Source: Gordius sp. MW1
Lineage: Eukaryota > Nematomorpha > Gordioida > Gordea > Gordiidae
NCBI GenBank assembly: GCA_964036665.1
Contig: OZ038532.1
Location: 10,930,537 to 10,994,536, forward strand
Length of the DNA: 64,000 bases
Reading direction: 5' to 3'
The notes beneath the pieces were generated by a model that was not told where the DNA came from, ran no database searches, and saw nothing but the letters and a program-made list of their open reading frames with translations. The position numbers and the translations under genes are program-made. Position 1 is the first letter of the stretch; each line of letters opens with the position of its first letter. Of this stretch, positions 1 through 12,691 are shown piece after piece.

Positions 1-3
1 TAG

Positions 4-3000
4 GCAACCGCCAGATCTGCACCCGACCGAGAAAAGGAGATCAACAATTTGGTAACCAAGGATTTTGTGTTCACTTAATACTCTTAACAATAAACACAAA
101 TAATGGCATTCAGCTAAACCAAATTACATAATATTAACTTTACTAAGCCACAAATATACCCTATAAAATTCAGTTTAATCCTAAATGGGCATTATATTAT
201 GTAAGGTGTCATTTATAATTTCCATTTATTATCTAATAAAATAGCTAATGAATTATTGGTTCAACCATAGTAAAACCGGTAAAAATCACATTATAAATCG
301 AACCTATGCTCTATATCAGAGTTTTCCTGCATAACTACAAACTATGGATTTGGGCTTGGAAATTTTTTAAATCCATTTTTTGCTTGCTTTAGATCGTGAA
401 AGCGGATTTCAACAACGACATTTTCATCCAAGATTTTGGTGTAAGCGTGGTCAATCAAATGACCGAAGTGCGAGGACGCGTCTTACCACCCCCTAAAATT
501 CAATACGGCGGCAGGGTATTTCATTTTAGGCTTTATAATTAATTTCTGCTAGAAAATTTAATTTGTGGAATGGAATTTTTCGTTACGAGATTTTGGATAC
601 ATTAAAAAGCTTGATCATTGAGAACTAATTAGAGTTTAAAGCTAAGCCCAATGGACTCCCCATCAGTTCTAACAGGGCGGCGAAAGGCTATATATTTATT
701 TACAATTATGTATCCAATATTTTTCAATACCTTAGAAATTACAACTAGCCTTTGAAACTTATCTCGATCGTATTTTGCATTGAGACTAAGGCCTATTATT
801 TAAAAAAAAATTATAATGAAATAAGCATTAATTTATGCTTGTTCAACGTCTTCGCAATACTAGGAAGTTTTTCTCGATATTCAGGTTTTTTACTTATTTT
901 GAAAGACTTTGAACTTTGACAAATAAATTTTTTACAAAAAGTGTTAACGCTAGACCAACCGCAAACCATTTGGTACATTAAGAGTGTTTTTATTATTTGT
1001 TAGGCTTACATGACCATTCTGTCTATATATATACATTGACTTAGCAAGGATTTGTATAAGAGGGAAATGGCAAGACATTTTATTTACAATATTATTAAAT
1101 TATTTTTTGTAAAACATGTATAAAATAAGTCGTGATTTAAGCTTTCTTGGTAAGATCAATATTCCAGTTAATATTTTCTGCACGAAAATTATTCATAAAT
1201 TCAAAAAGTTTATAAATTAACTCTGAAATTACTCAACATTATTTTGCTAAATTATATTATAATTTTACATATGGGTGAATTGAAATTTTGTTAAAAATGC
1301 AAACTATAGTTTTTTTGTCTGTGCTTATGTACCCCCCACAGCTATATATTTTGAAAACAATTAATATCGTTAGACGAAGCAACAAGCGATCCCTAACCAG
1401 GGAGTGTGGGACATGAGGGGTAAACAATTTCACACTGGAATCGAGATACGGGTTTGGGCCATCGCTTGTTTCGCTCCCCAAAAAACTTGCAGAGAAGACG
1501 CCTTGCGAAACTTCACTCAGCAACTACAAAAAATCTCTAACGACGCCGGCATGCCCATAATAGGTCAGTTGCTCTTTAATCTTTTTGAAAACTAGCGTCA
1601 TTTATAAAGGGATTTTTAGGAATTTAAGAGTGCTTTAAGTTAGTTTTTTGTCGCAAATATGTAGTTACAGGGTTTAATCTATTCGCTCCATGCATTATAT
1701 ACTCATCTTAATTTTGAGTACGTTATTTCTGGTTAGTTGTTAATAATTTTGGACCATCTTGCAGGATGAATTCCATCATTGAATTGCAATAAAATTTTGC
1801 GAGTAAAATGAATAGTCAAATATTGTGTATTACCTGATTTGGTACAAATTTTAATTAATATTGACTTCTGCATTCGGTGGTTTTTTAAGCTAATTACCAT
1901 GATGTGGCCTCAGAAAAGGCCATAATGCTTTTTGCTGTCAGACTCAAGTGGGAAAGGTTAAAAATGTAGTTTTATTAAAACAGCCCTTGATTTTTTCTCC
2001 CCTTCACGAATCTGACAGGGCAACCCTGCTTTTGCAAGTACGCGACTGGGCCGGAGCAGGTCGAACCGATGTTTCGATTTCTTAAATCCACCTTCCAAGG
2101 CTTACAGCTTGTCGTAGTCGTTTTACCGGGAAAAACGCCCGTTTACGGTATTTATTCTATTATAGCCATTTTCAGTGTTTGTAATTTCGAGCGTATAAAT
2201 CAGAACATGTGCAATTTTGGGGCGATTTTTTACGTTCGTGTTTAATTCTCTCCCTTACTTGTGCGTTTGAAAAATAGTTTGAAGTCTTAATATGAAAATT
2301 TGAAAAATAGTTTGAAGTCTTAATATGAAAATTTTTAAAATAAATTTTTGGAATAGTAAACCTAATTTAATAATAAGTGCACCACGCTATCTTTATTAAG
2401 TTTGAAGTTTTTGAATCTAGGCTACTTAAGCTGCTAGGCCATAATTTCATGCTGATTTTATCTTAATTCTATAGAGCCAGCACCATGTTAATTTAAAGTT
2501 TGGTTTGAAAAAAAGTAGTAACAAAAGCTTTAATATAACCGAATAGCCTTTTTTAGAGTTTTTAACTAATTTAAAAACCGTTGATTTAGGTTTAGGTAAA
2601 GCAAAGTAATTAAAGTTTGATAAGTTTAAGCCAAAAACGGAAAATGTTCCATTTTGCACACCCATCCAATATAATATCAACACTCTTTTGCTATATAATT
2701 TTAGCCGAAGTTAAACGGGTGGGAGACACGTTGCTTGGCATGGCGACGCAATGCGTCCAAGCCAAAAACGTGAATAAAACCTCTCCTCAAACGCTCTCTA
2801 ACCTCTGCCTCAAAATCAACGTCAAACTAGGTGGGATAAATAATATCCTCGTGCCCAATATCAGACCAAAAGTTTTCAACGAACCCATCATATTCCTCGG
2901 GGCTGACGTAACCCACCCACCAGCTGGAGACAGCAAAAAACCGTCCATAGCCGCTGTACGGCATTAATATTACATGTCTAGCCTAGATTATTTCATTCTA

Positions 3001-5708
3001 GTGGTTTTAAAACAATAAATTAATAGCCCTAAACGGCCATTCTTTACACCTTTTCAGTGGTTTTGATGTGAATAAATAGGAAAAATTTCCGATAACTGTT
3101 TGTCACACTTGGTAGTCAGATTTTGTTTAGAGACTGGATAAGAAGGGGTTAAGCTCGGCTATACAGGCTTGATAGCCATGTTGACGATGTGACATATGCA
3201 TTTTGAAAGAAAATACCGTGAGCGGAATTTGAACCGAGAGGTCTTGTTTAAAAGTCAAAACCAATACATCTACGTCCACACTACTTTAAGTCCGCTCTGA
3301 CGGTTTTATAGATGTTTATGTTATAGTAACAACTATTGTGAAAAGGGCTGGAGACCAAATGTTTGTTGGTCTATTTTTCCTAGTCTCATACACAGACTAA
3401 ATATTTTTTGGTCAAACCTTGGTCTCTTCATGTTTCGTCGACTAAAATTATAAGTCGACCAAACAAGACCCAGCCCTTTTCACAACACTAGTAACAACCT
3501 ATGCATTTTAGTTATTCAATAAAGTAATGAACTTATTAATGTAAATCCTGACGTATATAGTTGGTGGGGAGTATGGATGCGCACCCCTCGCGGTACGCGG
3601 CCTCGGTTAGGATTCAAACGCACCGGCAAGAAATCATAACCGATCTATCCAAAATGGTTAAGGAGCTGCTTATCCAATTTTATCGATCCACCCGTTTTAA
3701 ACCGACTCGCATCATATTTTACCGCGACGGGGTTAGCGAAGGCCAATTCAATCAAGTAAACACTTTGGCCCCTTTTCCCTGGAAATATATATATGCCATT
3801 TCTATTTAAACTATATTTAAGAACAACTGATCTTAGATCAATATATCCCTTTTATTTGGTTTTGCCTCTATACATGTGACTCGTCTTTTTAATAAACTTT
3901 TTAACTATATAGATAAGCAACTTTGGGCTTTTTATTAAAAAAAATATGCTGTTTTATCCTAAAAATGTGTATAGATAATCGATATTAGATCAATTAATAT
4001 TTAACTTATAATTAAGACAGAATTGGTAAATGCTTAGTTATAGTTAAGCATCTACGTTGACTCATGACAACTTATACTCCTTTTACGCCCCTCGCTTTTT
4101 TAGGTGCTGCAACATGAATTGAGAGCTTTGCGCGAAGCGTGCATGAAACTCGAGGTGGGATATCAACCGGGTATCACCTTCATCGTTGTTCAAAAGAGGC
4201 ACCACACCCGCCTCTTTTGCGCCGATAAAAAGGAGCAGGTTTGCATACGCTCCAATTTCGTTTACACTTTAAACTCCCAAGCTTTTTTGACAATCTTATA
4301 AATTTAGAGTCTAAAATTAAATAAAAATAAATTTCACATTTGCGGTAAGAACATTTTATGATAGACTGGCGAATAGCTGATATTTGCATTAAAATATTAT
4401 TAAGTAAATTAAGCACCAACTTCAGTCAAGTTTTTTCAATATATGGAAGAAAGAATATTGAGGACCTCAAAAAGATAATTTTATATATGTAAGTTTTACA
4501 TTTACTTAAACGTAGTGGATAGCGTTTAGTTGTTAATAAATATATGCCTCAAATAAGGCCACTTACACCCCTTGCTTGATAATTATCAGCTGTTTGCCAG
4601 TATAAATCTATGCGTGTAGCTCTATAATTGGTTTAAATAACGAACCCATTATATTGTTCAGTGACAAATTCCCCGACATATGCGGCAAAATTTGACGGTA
4701 TCCTTTGAATAAATTTTAACAAACCTAACGTAAGACTAATTATTTTTGGTTAGATTGGGAAAAGTGGCAACATACCCGCCGGAACTACTGTCGATGTCGG
4801 AATCACGCATCCCACGGAATTCGATTTTTACTTATGCAGCCACGCTGGTATTCAAGTATGTTATCTTTCCCTACCTTCTTTGTCAATTATCTATCGATAG
4901 TGTTAGTTTGTGGCCATATAATTGGTAACTTAATAATATTCCTTATACTGTTTTCTATTTTTGCATAACAATCACTCATATTAATTTTTAATGAGGGATT
5001 TTTATCATTGTCGTCGCTCTTGCAAATTTTTTAGGTTGGGAAATTTTCAAACTAACAATTTGACGGGTCTTTTTCAAATCGGCTATTTAATATAAGTAAT
5101 TTGGATTTTTCGAAATTAACTAGGGGGGCAGACGAATTTATTAAGAAGGTTATGAAGCTGAGTTATATTATTTTTCGACATTGAAACAATCCTTCTAAGA
5201 ACTACAATCGAAAATTCTTACTATTTTTTTGAATTTTCAACGCTTACTCTTTTTTGGTCAACCTTTATAAAACAATGTTAATAAAGATTGTTTAAACTTT
5301 ATTAGTTAACAAAACGGTTACGCCTTAACTATATACATAAATAAAACAAAATCGTGCTTATCAAATGTTTATTTATCATTGCTTTCGATGATGTAAATAA
5401 AACTAATGCTCTCACAGGGAACCAGTCGACCTTCTCATTACCATGTGTTGTGGGACGATAACATGTTCAATTCGGACGAGCTGCAGCAACTCACATACCA
5501 ATTGTGTCACACCTACGTGAGATGTACTCGCAGTGTTTCCATCCCAGCGCCCGCTTATTATGCCCATTTGGTTGCCTTTCGAGCTAGATACCATCTCATA
5601 GACAAAGATCACGAACTGGCCGAAGCTTGTCAACAAGCCTCCGAGATGGGTTTCACCCGACCTATAGCTGTCCACGTCGATACCAACAAAGTTATGTACT
5701 TCGCCTGA
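4..5708 (+). CDS. AGO1: Argonaute (Ago1/AGO2 type), C-terminal half, nine exons
   Basis: Small-RNA-guided effector of miRNA/siRNA silencing. Exons with consistent phase: 4-51, 393-515, 1374-1563, 2019-2147, 2705-2955, 3561-3755, 4104-4238, 4754-4855, 5418-5708. They join to 487 codons plus stop. The first reads [16 protein letters not shown] and the second holds [14 protein letters not shown] (PAZ end and L2). MID follows with [17 protein letters not shown] and [13 protein letters not shown], where the 5'-phosphate-binding Tyr/Lys residues are kept. PIWI carries the slicer tetrad: Asp in GADVTHPP, Glu in MVKELL, Asp in [11 protein letters not shown], His in YYAHLVAF. It ends in the family's MYFA. 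The N and most PAZ exons lie left of the window. No frameshift or premature stop is seen. The Ago1-like signature TKQQAIPNQ is arthropod-style. The insert before the C-terminus ([13 protein letters not shown]) looks shorter than in vertebrate AGO2. One intron hosts a MITE. Family assignment is very secure; the exact paralogue is less so. Confidence 0.95.
2266..2331. repeat. 33-bp direct duplication in an Argonaute intron
   Basis: Two adjacent copies of a 33-bp unit beginning TTTGAAAAATAGTTTGAAG lie in the intron between the 2019-2147 and 2705-2955 exons. It is a simple tandem duplication with no sign of function. Confidence 0.85.
3212..3305 (-). repeat. Degenerate tRNA-like / SINE-like remnant
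   Basis: On the minus strand there is a Pol III B-box-like motif (GGTTCAAATTCC). The outer ends (ACCGTCAGAGCGG and CCGCTCACGGT) fold back on one another. A normal tRNA cloverleaf cannot be drawn, so this is more likely a decayed tRNA-derived repeat in an Argonaute intron than a tRNA gene. Confidence 0.3.
3334..3490. mobile_element. hAT-type MITE (TAGTGTTGT-end family) in an Argonaute intron
   Basis: This 157-bp element has inverted ends (TATTGTGAAAAGGGCTGG and CCAGCCCTTTTCACAACACTA). It is flanked by a perfect 8-bp duplication, gtaacaac, at 3326-3333 and 3491-3498. Length and ends match the element at 19203-19406 and the larger elements at 39285-43100. An 8-bp target duplication is the hAT hallmark. 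It has no coding capacity. Confidence 0.85.
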
Positions 5709-8240
5709 TATCAAAATATCCTCTACCCCCCCCCCCTCCTGCACTCGACCCTTAAATTATGAATGCGCATTACGAAAAACTCCGAAGAAACTTGTAGCTT
5801 CTTAAATGCTGGAAAACTCATCGTGCAACCTTGGACATCGATTCCCCTCACTTATGGATCTCAGAAGGGTAAATGGCGTTTAACGTTGAACGCCTCAGTG
5901 TTGCATCACATTTTGTATTCTTCCCATCTACTATCTAAATCTCCCCCATTTTTTATTGTCCTGCACCCTCTCTCGCCTTCCTTTAAGCCTGGCGTCACGG
6001 AAGAGCGGAGGATCAATTCGTATTTCAAATTCTCGTACGCATTTTAAATCACTTGCCGAAAACTAACGATATCGCATATCGTCTTCTCGTTATATCATTT
6101 ACCAGGCACTTAGCCGGAGCCTTCCCTGGATTTCTCATGTTCAAAAGTGTCAAAAATATCAAATATTGGCTTGGTACAAATGCTATACACTCCCATATGA
6201 ACTTCAATAATGGAGGATGCAAAAATGCGTTTACCCGCCCGCGATGCACTAGACCGCATGCACTACTCAATTACATATAACGTTTGAGTGACACTTTTTG
6301 TGTATTTGCATTTCCCCCCCCCCCGCGATCGCTTATTGTCATACGTTTGTTCCCTCCTACCAATTTTATCTCAACCCTCTTACATTTTAACCTTAAGGTT
6401 CACTGTAATCCCCTCGATCGTGTTGGTGAATGGAAGCATGTTACTTCGTGATGACGAACTCGGCCTCAAAATTTCATTTTCACCTTTTTAAAAGAGACAT
6501 CTAATTATTATGTGTTTCTATTTTTGGTCCGTTAACGTTTTGTCAACGTCCGTCCTGTATTAGGCGCGCCTCAAAATCGCTGGAGAAATGTGTTTAATTT
6601 TTATGACGATTTAGTTTGCCTGAAACTCATGCCCCCACATAATGCATAGTATACAATACATGGTATTCATTCTATTAGTATTCAATAACGGTAATCACAC
6701 CACCAATTTGTAGTAGCCTCATACACAAACACACACTATACACATATTTATCACTTTTAGACCTCATTCCTTCTTATATAATTTATCAAAAACCTTTTCC
6801 CGTTGTGGGAAGTTCCCGCTCCTTTATACACACCTAAAATGGAATTGGGATGATTATAAATCAAACTTCAATTCGTTACCTGTCATATTGGCAATCATTT
6901 TAATTTTTATATAGAGGGTATTTCAAATAAAAAATTTCAATGTTTACGTTCACTTTAGCATATACTTTGTGACCAAAAAATTCAGTCGGCATCGCTTTTA
7001 ATATTTAATAATTTAGCTAACTCTTGCAACATAATGGGCATATACTATAATGTCCGCTTTTCTAAAAACAATGTAAAGGTATAGGGTGTTTTTGTTAAGC
7101 AAACTCTATTCAATGGTAATAATAATGAATGACATTTTAATGAGCGCATTTACATATCTAATTATTATTATATGTGCTTTTATAAATCAATGCCTGTTGC
7201 AAGAATATTAAAGTATTGCAGCAGGTCAGGTTTATGGATAAATTAATAGTTGAAGAATAAGTTAAAGGGGCTCTTTATGATCACATGCACGCAAACATTA
7301 TCAGAGTTATTTATTTTGAAATCATTCTCCATTACTTTATATATACCTTTATGGTAACACCCGGGTACATTCCAACACAGTTTAATGAAGTGGCAAGGGT
7401 AGAACCAAACTAAGAGGCTCGTATATTCATTAACAAAGCTGTTAAGTAACTAGTCAAATGTAATAGTTTTTTTTCTTCAGTAAAGGGTATTTTCCCAAAA
7501 TACAATGGCACAATATACAAATAGCTTGAAACCGTTTCAAGATCTTATAATGCGCATGCGTATGCATTTAACAGACCAATCAGATAGCTGCGCATTTAAA
7601 TAATGCGCATGCGTATGCATTTAACAATTATTGCTGCACTATAAAACTTTAAGGGACAGGGTTAAGGTTCAGGGTAGTGTTTTAGGTTAGGATTAGATGC
7701 ACATCAAATTCCCTTCCCATTTGAGATTTAATTTTCCGTGATATTGAGTGTGGCAATTTGGACTGTAACCATTATATTTTGTCTAATTGAATTTTGGGCA
7801 TGATTCGTTTAATTAAAGTTACAGATACTTTTTATGAATTAAAACTTTTTTAATTAAATATTCAAATTACACGTCTAGTTTGTGTACTTCACTTTAATTT
7901 AAATTTCCTTCGCAAATCAAATTTGAATTTCGAATAGATAATCTATTTTATCAGTAAATTACCAATATTATTTAAAATATTATTTTAGTACAAATTTGTA
8001 TTCCAAAAATTCTAAGAAGTGACACAACAGGTAAAAAATGTAATGAACATTTAATGAATTTTAATTGGTTGTCTCTTATCAATTGTTCAGTTCTTTTAAT
8101 ATATGTGCAAAACAAATTTTTATTAACTTAAAATATTATATGATTTTGGCCCAACCTCTAAATTTGAATTTTGAAAGCCATTTGATAAATTACTTTAGTA
8201 CAATATTATTGAAGTGATAATAATGTTTTAATGGATGATA
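5709..8240. other. Gene-poor AT-rich stretch downstream of Argonaute
   Basis: It presumably begins with the Argonaute 3'UTR. Short open frames here show no domain, no codon-like conservation and no splice logic. Visible contents are poly-C runs near 5730 and 6310, the 26-bp duplication at 7548-7626, and AT-rich sequence. Confidence 0.6.
7548..7626. repeat. Duplicated 26-bp GCGCATGCG-containing motif
   Basis: Two identical copies (7548-7573 and 7601-7626) contain TAATGCGCATGCGTATGCAT and are separated by 27 bp. The core resembles the NRF-1-type palindrome TGCGCATGCGCA. A perfect version of that palindrome occurs at about 12733-12744. Confidence 0.7.
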
Positions 8241-8244
8241 TTTA

Positions 8245-8361
8245 AATGCTCAGTAAAAAATTCAAAAATGCTCAGTAAATAAACTTAATAATGCTCAGTT
8301 ATAAATATAAAATGCTCAGTAATTTCAAAAAAATGCTCAGCAATTTTAATTAATAATACTC
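8245..8361. repeat. Short tandem array of AATGCTCAG motifs
   Basis: Five copies of AATGCTCAG, plus one decayed AATACTCAA, recur about every 20 bp, separated by AT-rich filler. No coding or known regulatory role can be assigned. Confidence 0.75.
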
Positions 8362-8399
8362 AATATTAATCTATTTAGCGTTAATATTTTATAATAAAA

Positions 8400-8575
8400 C
8401 TCGGGCCTTCGGCCCTCGTGGGAAGGGGGAGAAGGGAAGGGGAGTAGGGGAAGGGAAGAGGGGAAGGGAAGAGGGGAAGCGGGAACTCTTCTATACTCCG
8501 TATAAACGTAGCATATTTGCTATGCAATTTATGGGCGAGAAAGGTGGGAAGGGGCGAGAATGCCTATAGGGGGTA
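8400..8575 (-). repeat. GC-rich element, copy 1 (reverse orientation, no hairpin array)
   Basis: This is the reverse-oriented relative of the elements at 16695-16988 and 22238-22558. It shares the terminal motif CCCCTATAGGCATTCTCGCC and the internal block CGCCCATAAATTGCATAGC. It has a long GGGAAGG-type purine tract where the others have polypyrimidine. It ends in a short GGGCCTTCGGCCC hairpin in place of the array. Confidence 0.75.
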
Positions 8576-8797
8576 TTAGATGCAAAATAATTAGTTAATT
8601 AGTTATAGGCCCTTGTAGGGGAGGACATAGGGTAATTATCAATGTTAACCAATTCAAAAACGAAAAAAAATTTCGATTTATTTGGCCAATGGTCATTTTT
8701 TTATTGGTCAGTAGCCAGCGGACGGTCAAAAATTCATATTATCATTGGTATTAACATGAACAAATATTAATTTAATTTAAAAAAATTAAAAAAAAAT

Positions 8798-8870
8798 TTG
8801 TCCACTCCCTGACTTGAACCCCACACCTCCAGTTCACAAGCCGGCGCTTTAACCACTATACCATGCTGGC
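8798..8870 (-). repeat. tRNA-derived sequence, probable SINE head
   Basis: The minus strand starts GCCAGCATGGTATAGTGG (A-box region) and continues through a possible GTG anticodon to GGGGTTCAAGTC (B-box). The acceptor and T stems do not pair properly, so a working tRNA-His is unlikely. It sits in the same repeat package as the satellite fragments on both sides, as expected for a tRNA-derived SINE. Confidence 0.5.
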
Positions 8871-9059
8871 TTTAATATAGTAGAAGTTATTATGTTATTT
8901 ATATAGATGATGAAATAATAAAGTTGTGTTTTATGTTTAGAAAATCAATATATTTCGTCGGTCAGTAGCCAGCGGACGGTCAAAAAGTCATATTATCAAT
9001 GGTATTAACAAAAACAAAATATTAATTTAATGTAAAAAAAAAATTAAAAAAAAAGTTTT

Positions 9060-9215
9060 TTTTTAGTTTTAAAAAAGGGCTAAATTCTTAAACTACCAGC
9101 CCGATTCGCTCGAAACTTTACCCGTAGGTGCCCAGGGCGGCCGGGGGTAAAATAACCTTTTCAGATTCCTAAAATACCTTTTCATTTTAAAAATATCGGA
9201 CATTTCCCTGCCACA
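9060..9215. repeat. Interspersed repeat block (ACCAGCCCGATTCGC family), copy 1
   Basis: This block contains CTACCAGCCCGATTCGCTCG, then CCCGTAGGTGCCCAGGGCGG, then a stretch about a frame-less AAAATATCGGACATTTCC. The same package recurs at 55330-55430, 56840-57115 and 57655-57795 in both orientations. It resembles the untranslated tail of an interspersed transposon, but no coding part is seen. Confidence 0.6.
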
Positions 9216-9599
9216 CGTGCGGTGTAATATCTATGACACGTAGAAAGATTTTACTAATTATATAAACTTACGCGCGCCATCTAATAAAGTACAATTCGTG
9301 TCTGAGTTTAATAGTAGATTCAATTTAATTAGAAATAACGGGCTATGCTTATACCTTTGAAGGAGGTTTCGAATTTTGTGTTAGTTTCTATCGATATATT
9401 TTATCGTAAATTAGAATCTAATACCTATATTATTTTTTTAAATATTACTTTTTAGGTTTTCTATGAAATCACAATCTAATTAAATGAAATATATTAACCC
9501 AATAAAAAAATATATATGCATTTATAAGGTTAAAAATATATATTACATAGTTGGCTGTCTGTTAGACCATCTATAATAAATTTTTAGGTTATATATAAA

Positions 9600-10700
9600 A
9601 TTTGGCCAATGGTCATTTTTTTCATTGGTAAGCAGCCAGGACACGGTAAAAGTGGATATAAATTCATAAGTCAAAAAAAAACGAAAAAAAAAATTTCGAA
9701 TCACATTTTGGCCAATGGTCATTTTTTCCATCGGTCAGGAGCCAGCGGACGGCCAAAAAGTCATAATAGCAATGGTAGTAACAGGAACAATCATAATAGT
9801 CAAAAAAAACGAAAAAATAAACTCGGATTCACATTTTGGCCAATGGTCATTTTTTTCCATTGGTCAGCAGCCAGCACACGGTAAAAGTGGATATAAATTC
9901 ACAAGAGTAAAAAAAACGAAAAAAAAATTTTCGAATCACATTTTGGCCAATGGTCATTTTTTTCCATTGGTCAGCAGCCAGGACACAATAAAAGTGGATA
10001 TAAATTCATAATAGTCAAAAAAAACGAAATAAAAGTTTTCGAATCACATTTTGGCCAATGGTCATTTTATTCCATTGGTCAGCAGCCAGCGGACGGCCAA
10101 AAAGTCATAATAGCAATGGTAGGAACAGGAACAATCATAATAGTCAAAAAAAACGAAAAAAATAATTTCGATTCACATTTTGGCCAATGGTCATTTTTTC
10201 CATCGGTCAGGAGCCAGCGGACGGCCAAAAAGTCATAATAGCAATGGTAGTAACAGGAACAATCATAATAGTCAAAAAAAACGAAAAAATAAACTCGGAT
10301 TCACATTTTGGCCAATGGTCATTTTTTCATTGGTCAGCAGCCAACGGACGGCCAAAAAGTCTTATTATCAATGATAGTAACAAGAACAATCATAAAAGTC
10401 AAAAAAAACTCCGGGATTCTAACCCAAAAACTAGTTAAATTGCATAGCAATTAAAAGTAAACAACTTTTATTTATGTTTATTATATAACATTGGTCAGCA
10501 GCCAGCGGACGGCCAAAAAGTCATAATAGCAATGGTAGAAACAGGAACAATTATAGAAGTCAAAAAAAACGAAAAAAATAATTTCGATTCACATTTTGGC
10601 CAATGGTCATTTTTTTCATTGGTCAGCAGCCAGCGGACGGCCAAAAATTCTTATTATCAATGATAGTAACAAGAACAATCATAAGAGTCAAAAAAAACTC
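9600..10700 (+). repeat. Satellite array of two alternating unit types (about 108 and 128 bp)
   Basis: Units begin TTTTGGCCAATGGTCATTTT and are phased at about 9600, 9708, 9836, 9944, 10050, 10183, 10309 and 10597. Short units continue with CAGGACACGGTAAAAGTGG. Long units continue with CAGCGGACGGCCAAAAAGTC. Each unit contains opposed CCAATG/CATTGG boxes that can form a hairpin. Related fragments lie at about 8680-8790 and 8960-9050. Open frames across the array come from the repeat phase and are not genes. Confidence 0.9.
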
Positions 10701-12045
10701 AGGTGTAATATCCATTTCCACGACGCTCAAAAAAATCGACATGCCAATCAAAAAATTTTCTTAAAATTTGAAATTAAATTTCTATGGGCTAAGACAAACG
10801 TCAATCAACAGGTGTTTTTAGTTACTAACCTATAAAATTCACAAAAAATATTGATTATAATTCAACCATGGTTTACAAGATTAATTAAAATTCATCATAT
10901 TTGTAATTAAAATTTTTCATATTTAGCATTCTGCAATTTCTTCTTTTGATATGTATTTTTGAGCTTGAGCTGATGATCATTGATCTATGTTTATAATTCC
11001 TTTTAAATGGCTGATATAATTTATAAAGTCAATATTGTATTTGGTACATTTAATAACCTAAGGGATATTTGAGTGAGTATTTAAATACATTAGCTAATGA
11101 TCATTATATCTGATCTATGTTTATAAGCCTATTTTAATTGTAAAGCTAATTGATGAACTCAATATTGTATTTGGTACATTTATAATAACCTAAAGGATAT
11201 CTGTTGAGCTTGAGCTAATGATCATTATATCTGATCTATGTTTATAAGCCTATCCTTTTAATTGTTATTTTGGTAGGGCTAATTGATGAACTCAATTTTG
11301 TATTTGGTATATTTATAATAACCTAAGGGATATCTGTTGAGCTTGAGCTAATGATCATTATATCTGATCTATGTTTATAAGCCTATCCTTTTAATTGTAA
11401 TTTTGGTAGGGCTAATTGATGAACTCAATTTTGTATTTGGTACATTTATAATAACCTAAGGAATAGCTGAGTTAGTACTTGAATACATTGAGCTTGAGCT
11501 AATGATCATTATATCTAATCTATGTTTATAAGCCTATCCTATTAATTATTTTTATTGTCTATAAGCTTAAAACTAAGGTAAAGTTTATAACTTAGACTAA
11601 TAAAGTAAAAGATTTTTTAATAAGCTTCAAATGATTATGTGCATTTTTATACAAAACTAGAGATGAAAATACAAATGCTTGAGCTTGACTAAACTGATAT
11701 TCATAATTTTCTTGATTTAACCTAAATTTATAAAATACATGTGAAAAAAAAGATTTGATAATATACTTAAATGGCTAAATTGATAGTTTGTTAGTGATTC
11801 TCTAAATTTTAATTTATAATTTAGATAATTATGCATAGTAATTATTTAAAATATTTTGAAAGTCTTGTGTCGTCATTTTAGTGTCTTCAAAAAAAATACA
11901 TGTTTTTGTGCCAAAACTAACCTATTGAGCTTTTAGGAAGATCACGTGATATGGCATATAACTCGTTATTATGCCATATTAACCAATAGGAATGTTCAAT
12001 TGAGCGTCGTCGTTTTTTAAATGTCGACGTTTCAGATCATTACAC
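10701..12045 (+). mobile_element. AGGTGTAAT-ended element with internal tandem repeats, copy 1
   Basis: This 1.35-kb block begins AGGTGTAATATCCATTTCC and ends GACGTTTCAGATCATTACAC, with short inverted ends. It interrupts a repeat whose uninterrupted form is seen at about 10405 (AAACTCCGGGATT), so the insertion point is C|CGG with no target duplication. The centre is a tandem array. A sister lies at 36367-38007. It has no coding capacity. Terminal palindrome plus tandem core recalls non-autonomous Helentron/DINE-like elements, but the class is not proven. Confidence 0.65.
10960..11570. repeat. Tandem repeat, about 118-150 bp, inside the 10.7-12.0 kb element
   Basis: About five units share GAGCTTGAGCTAATGATCAT and CTGATCTATGTTTATAAGCC, followed by TTTGGTACATTTATAATAAC. 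Spacing varies from about 118 to 150 bp because of internal indels. Confidence 0.85.
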
Positions 12046-12310
12046 CGGGATTCCAACCCCAAAACTAGTTAAATTGCATAGCAATTAAAAAGTAAACAAC
12101 TTTTATTTATGTTTATTTATAACTAGTTAAATTGCATAGCATTAAAAGTAAACAACTTTTATCTATATTTATTATATAACCAAAACTAGTTAAATTGCAT
12201 AGCAATTAAAAGTAAACAACTTTTATTTATGTTTATTATATAACTAGTTAAATTGCATAGCACAACTTTTATCTATGTTTATTATATAATAGATAATTTA
12301 ACAAATCTTA
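12046..12310. repeat. Tandem repeat, about 60 bp, with AATTGCATAGCAATT core
   Basis: Four units of AACTAGTTAAATTGCATAGC followed by AATTAAAAGTAAACAACTTT occur in tandem. The core is an imperfect palindrome. The same unit appears singly at about 10430-10490 and, inverted, at about 13500-13560 and 13800-13860 among the satellite arrays. Confidence 0.85.
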
Positions 12311-12440
12311 TATATAACACACCGAGGGAGATAGAGATGAGGGGTGGGGCACCTCTTATGCATTAATTTAAAAAATAACACAGCGAGGGAGATAGAGATG
12401 AGGGGTGGGGCACCTCTTTCTCATCCATTAATTTAAAAAA
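12311..12440. repeat. Direct duplication of a GAGGGAGATAGAGATGAGGG block
   Basis: Two copies, about 60 bp each, share GAGGGAGATAGAGATGAGGG and GTGGGGCACCTCTT and are separated by ATTAATTTAAAAAATAACAC. No function is visible. Confidence 0.7.
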
Positions 12441-12691
12441 GCGATAACCTAATATACCCAATGCAAATAGATAGGGTAACGGACGACGGACGACGGACAC
12501 CAAAAAACGATCCCATAAATTGCATAGCAATTAATAAAGTTAAATTGAGTTTGTGAATTAAAATAGTTTTTTATTCTGGCTACATTAAACAGATTGGAGA
12601 CCTGATTGTTAAATTTTTATTAATTAAAAGGTATTTTAGTGTCTTGAATTTTTTCCTCCCTTCTCGCCCTTCGAATAAATATCACTTCTGT

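Noticed and set aside
5412..5744. 110-codon open frame antisense to the last Argonaute exon
   Set aside because: Shadow of a conserved coding exon. It has no start context or domain.
5763..6280. Open frames downstream of Argonaute
   Set aside because: No domain, no splice logic and overlapping opposite-strand frames; best explained as 3'UTR or intergenic sequence.
8798..8870. Functional tRNA-His gene
   Set aside because: A and B boxes are visible, but the acceptor and T stems do not pair; SINE-like remnant preferred.
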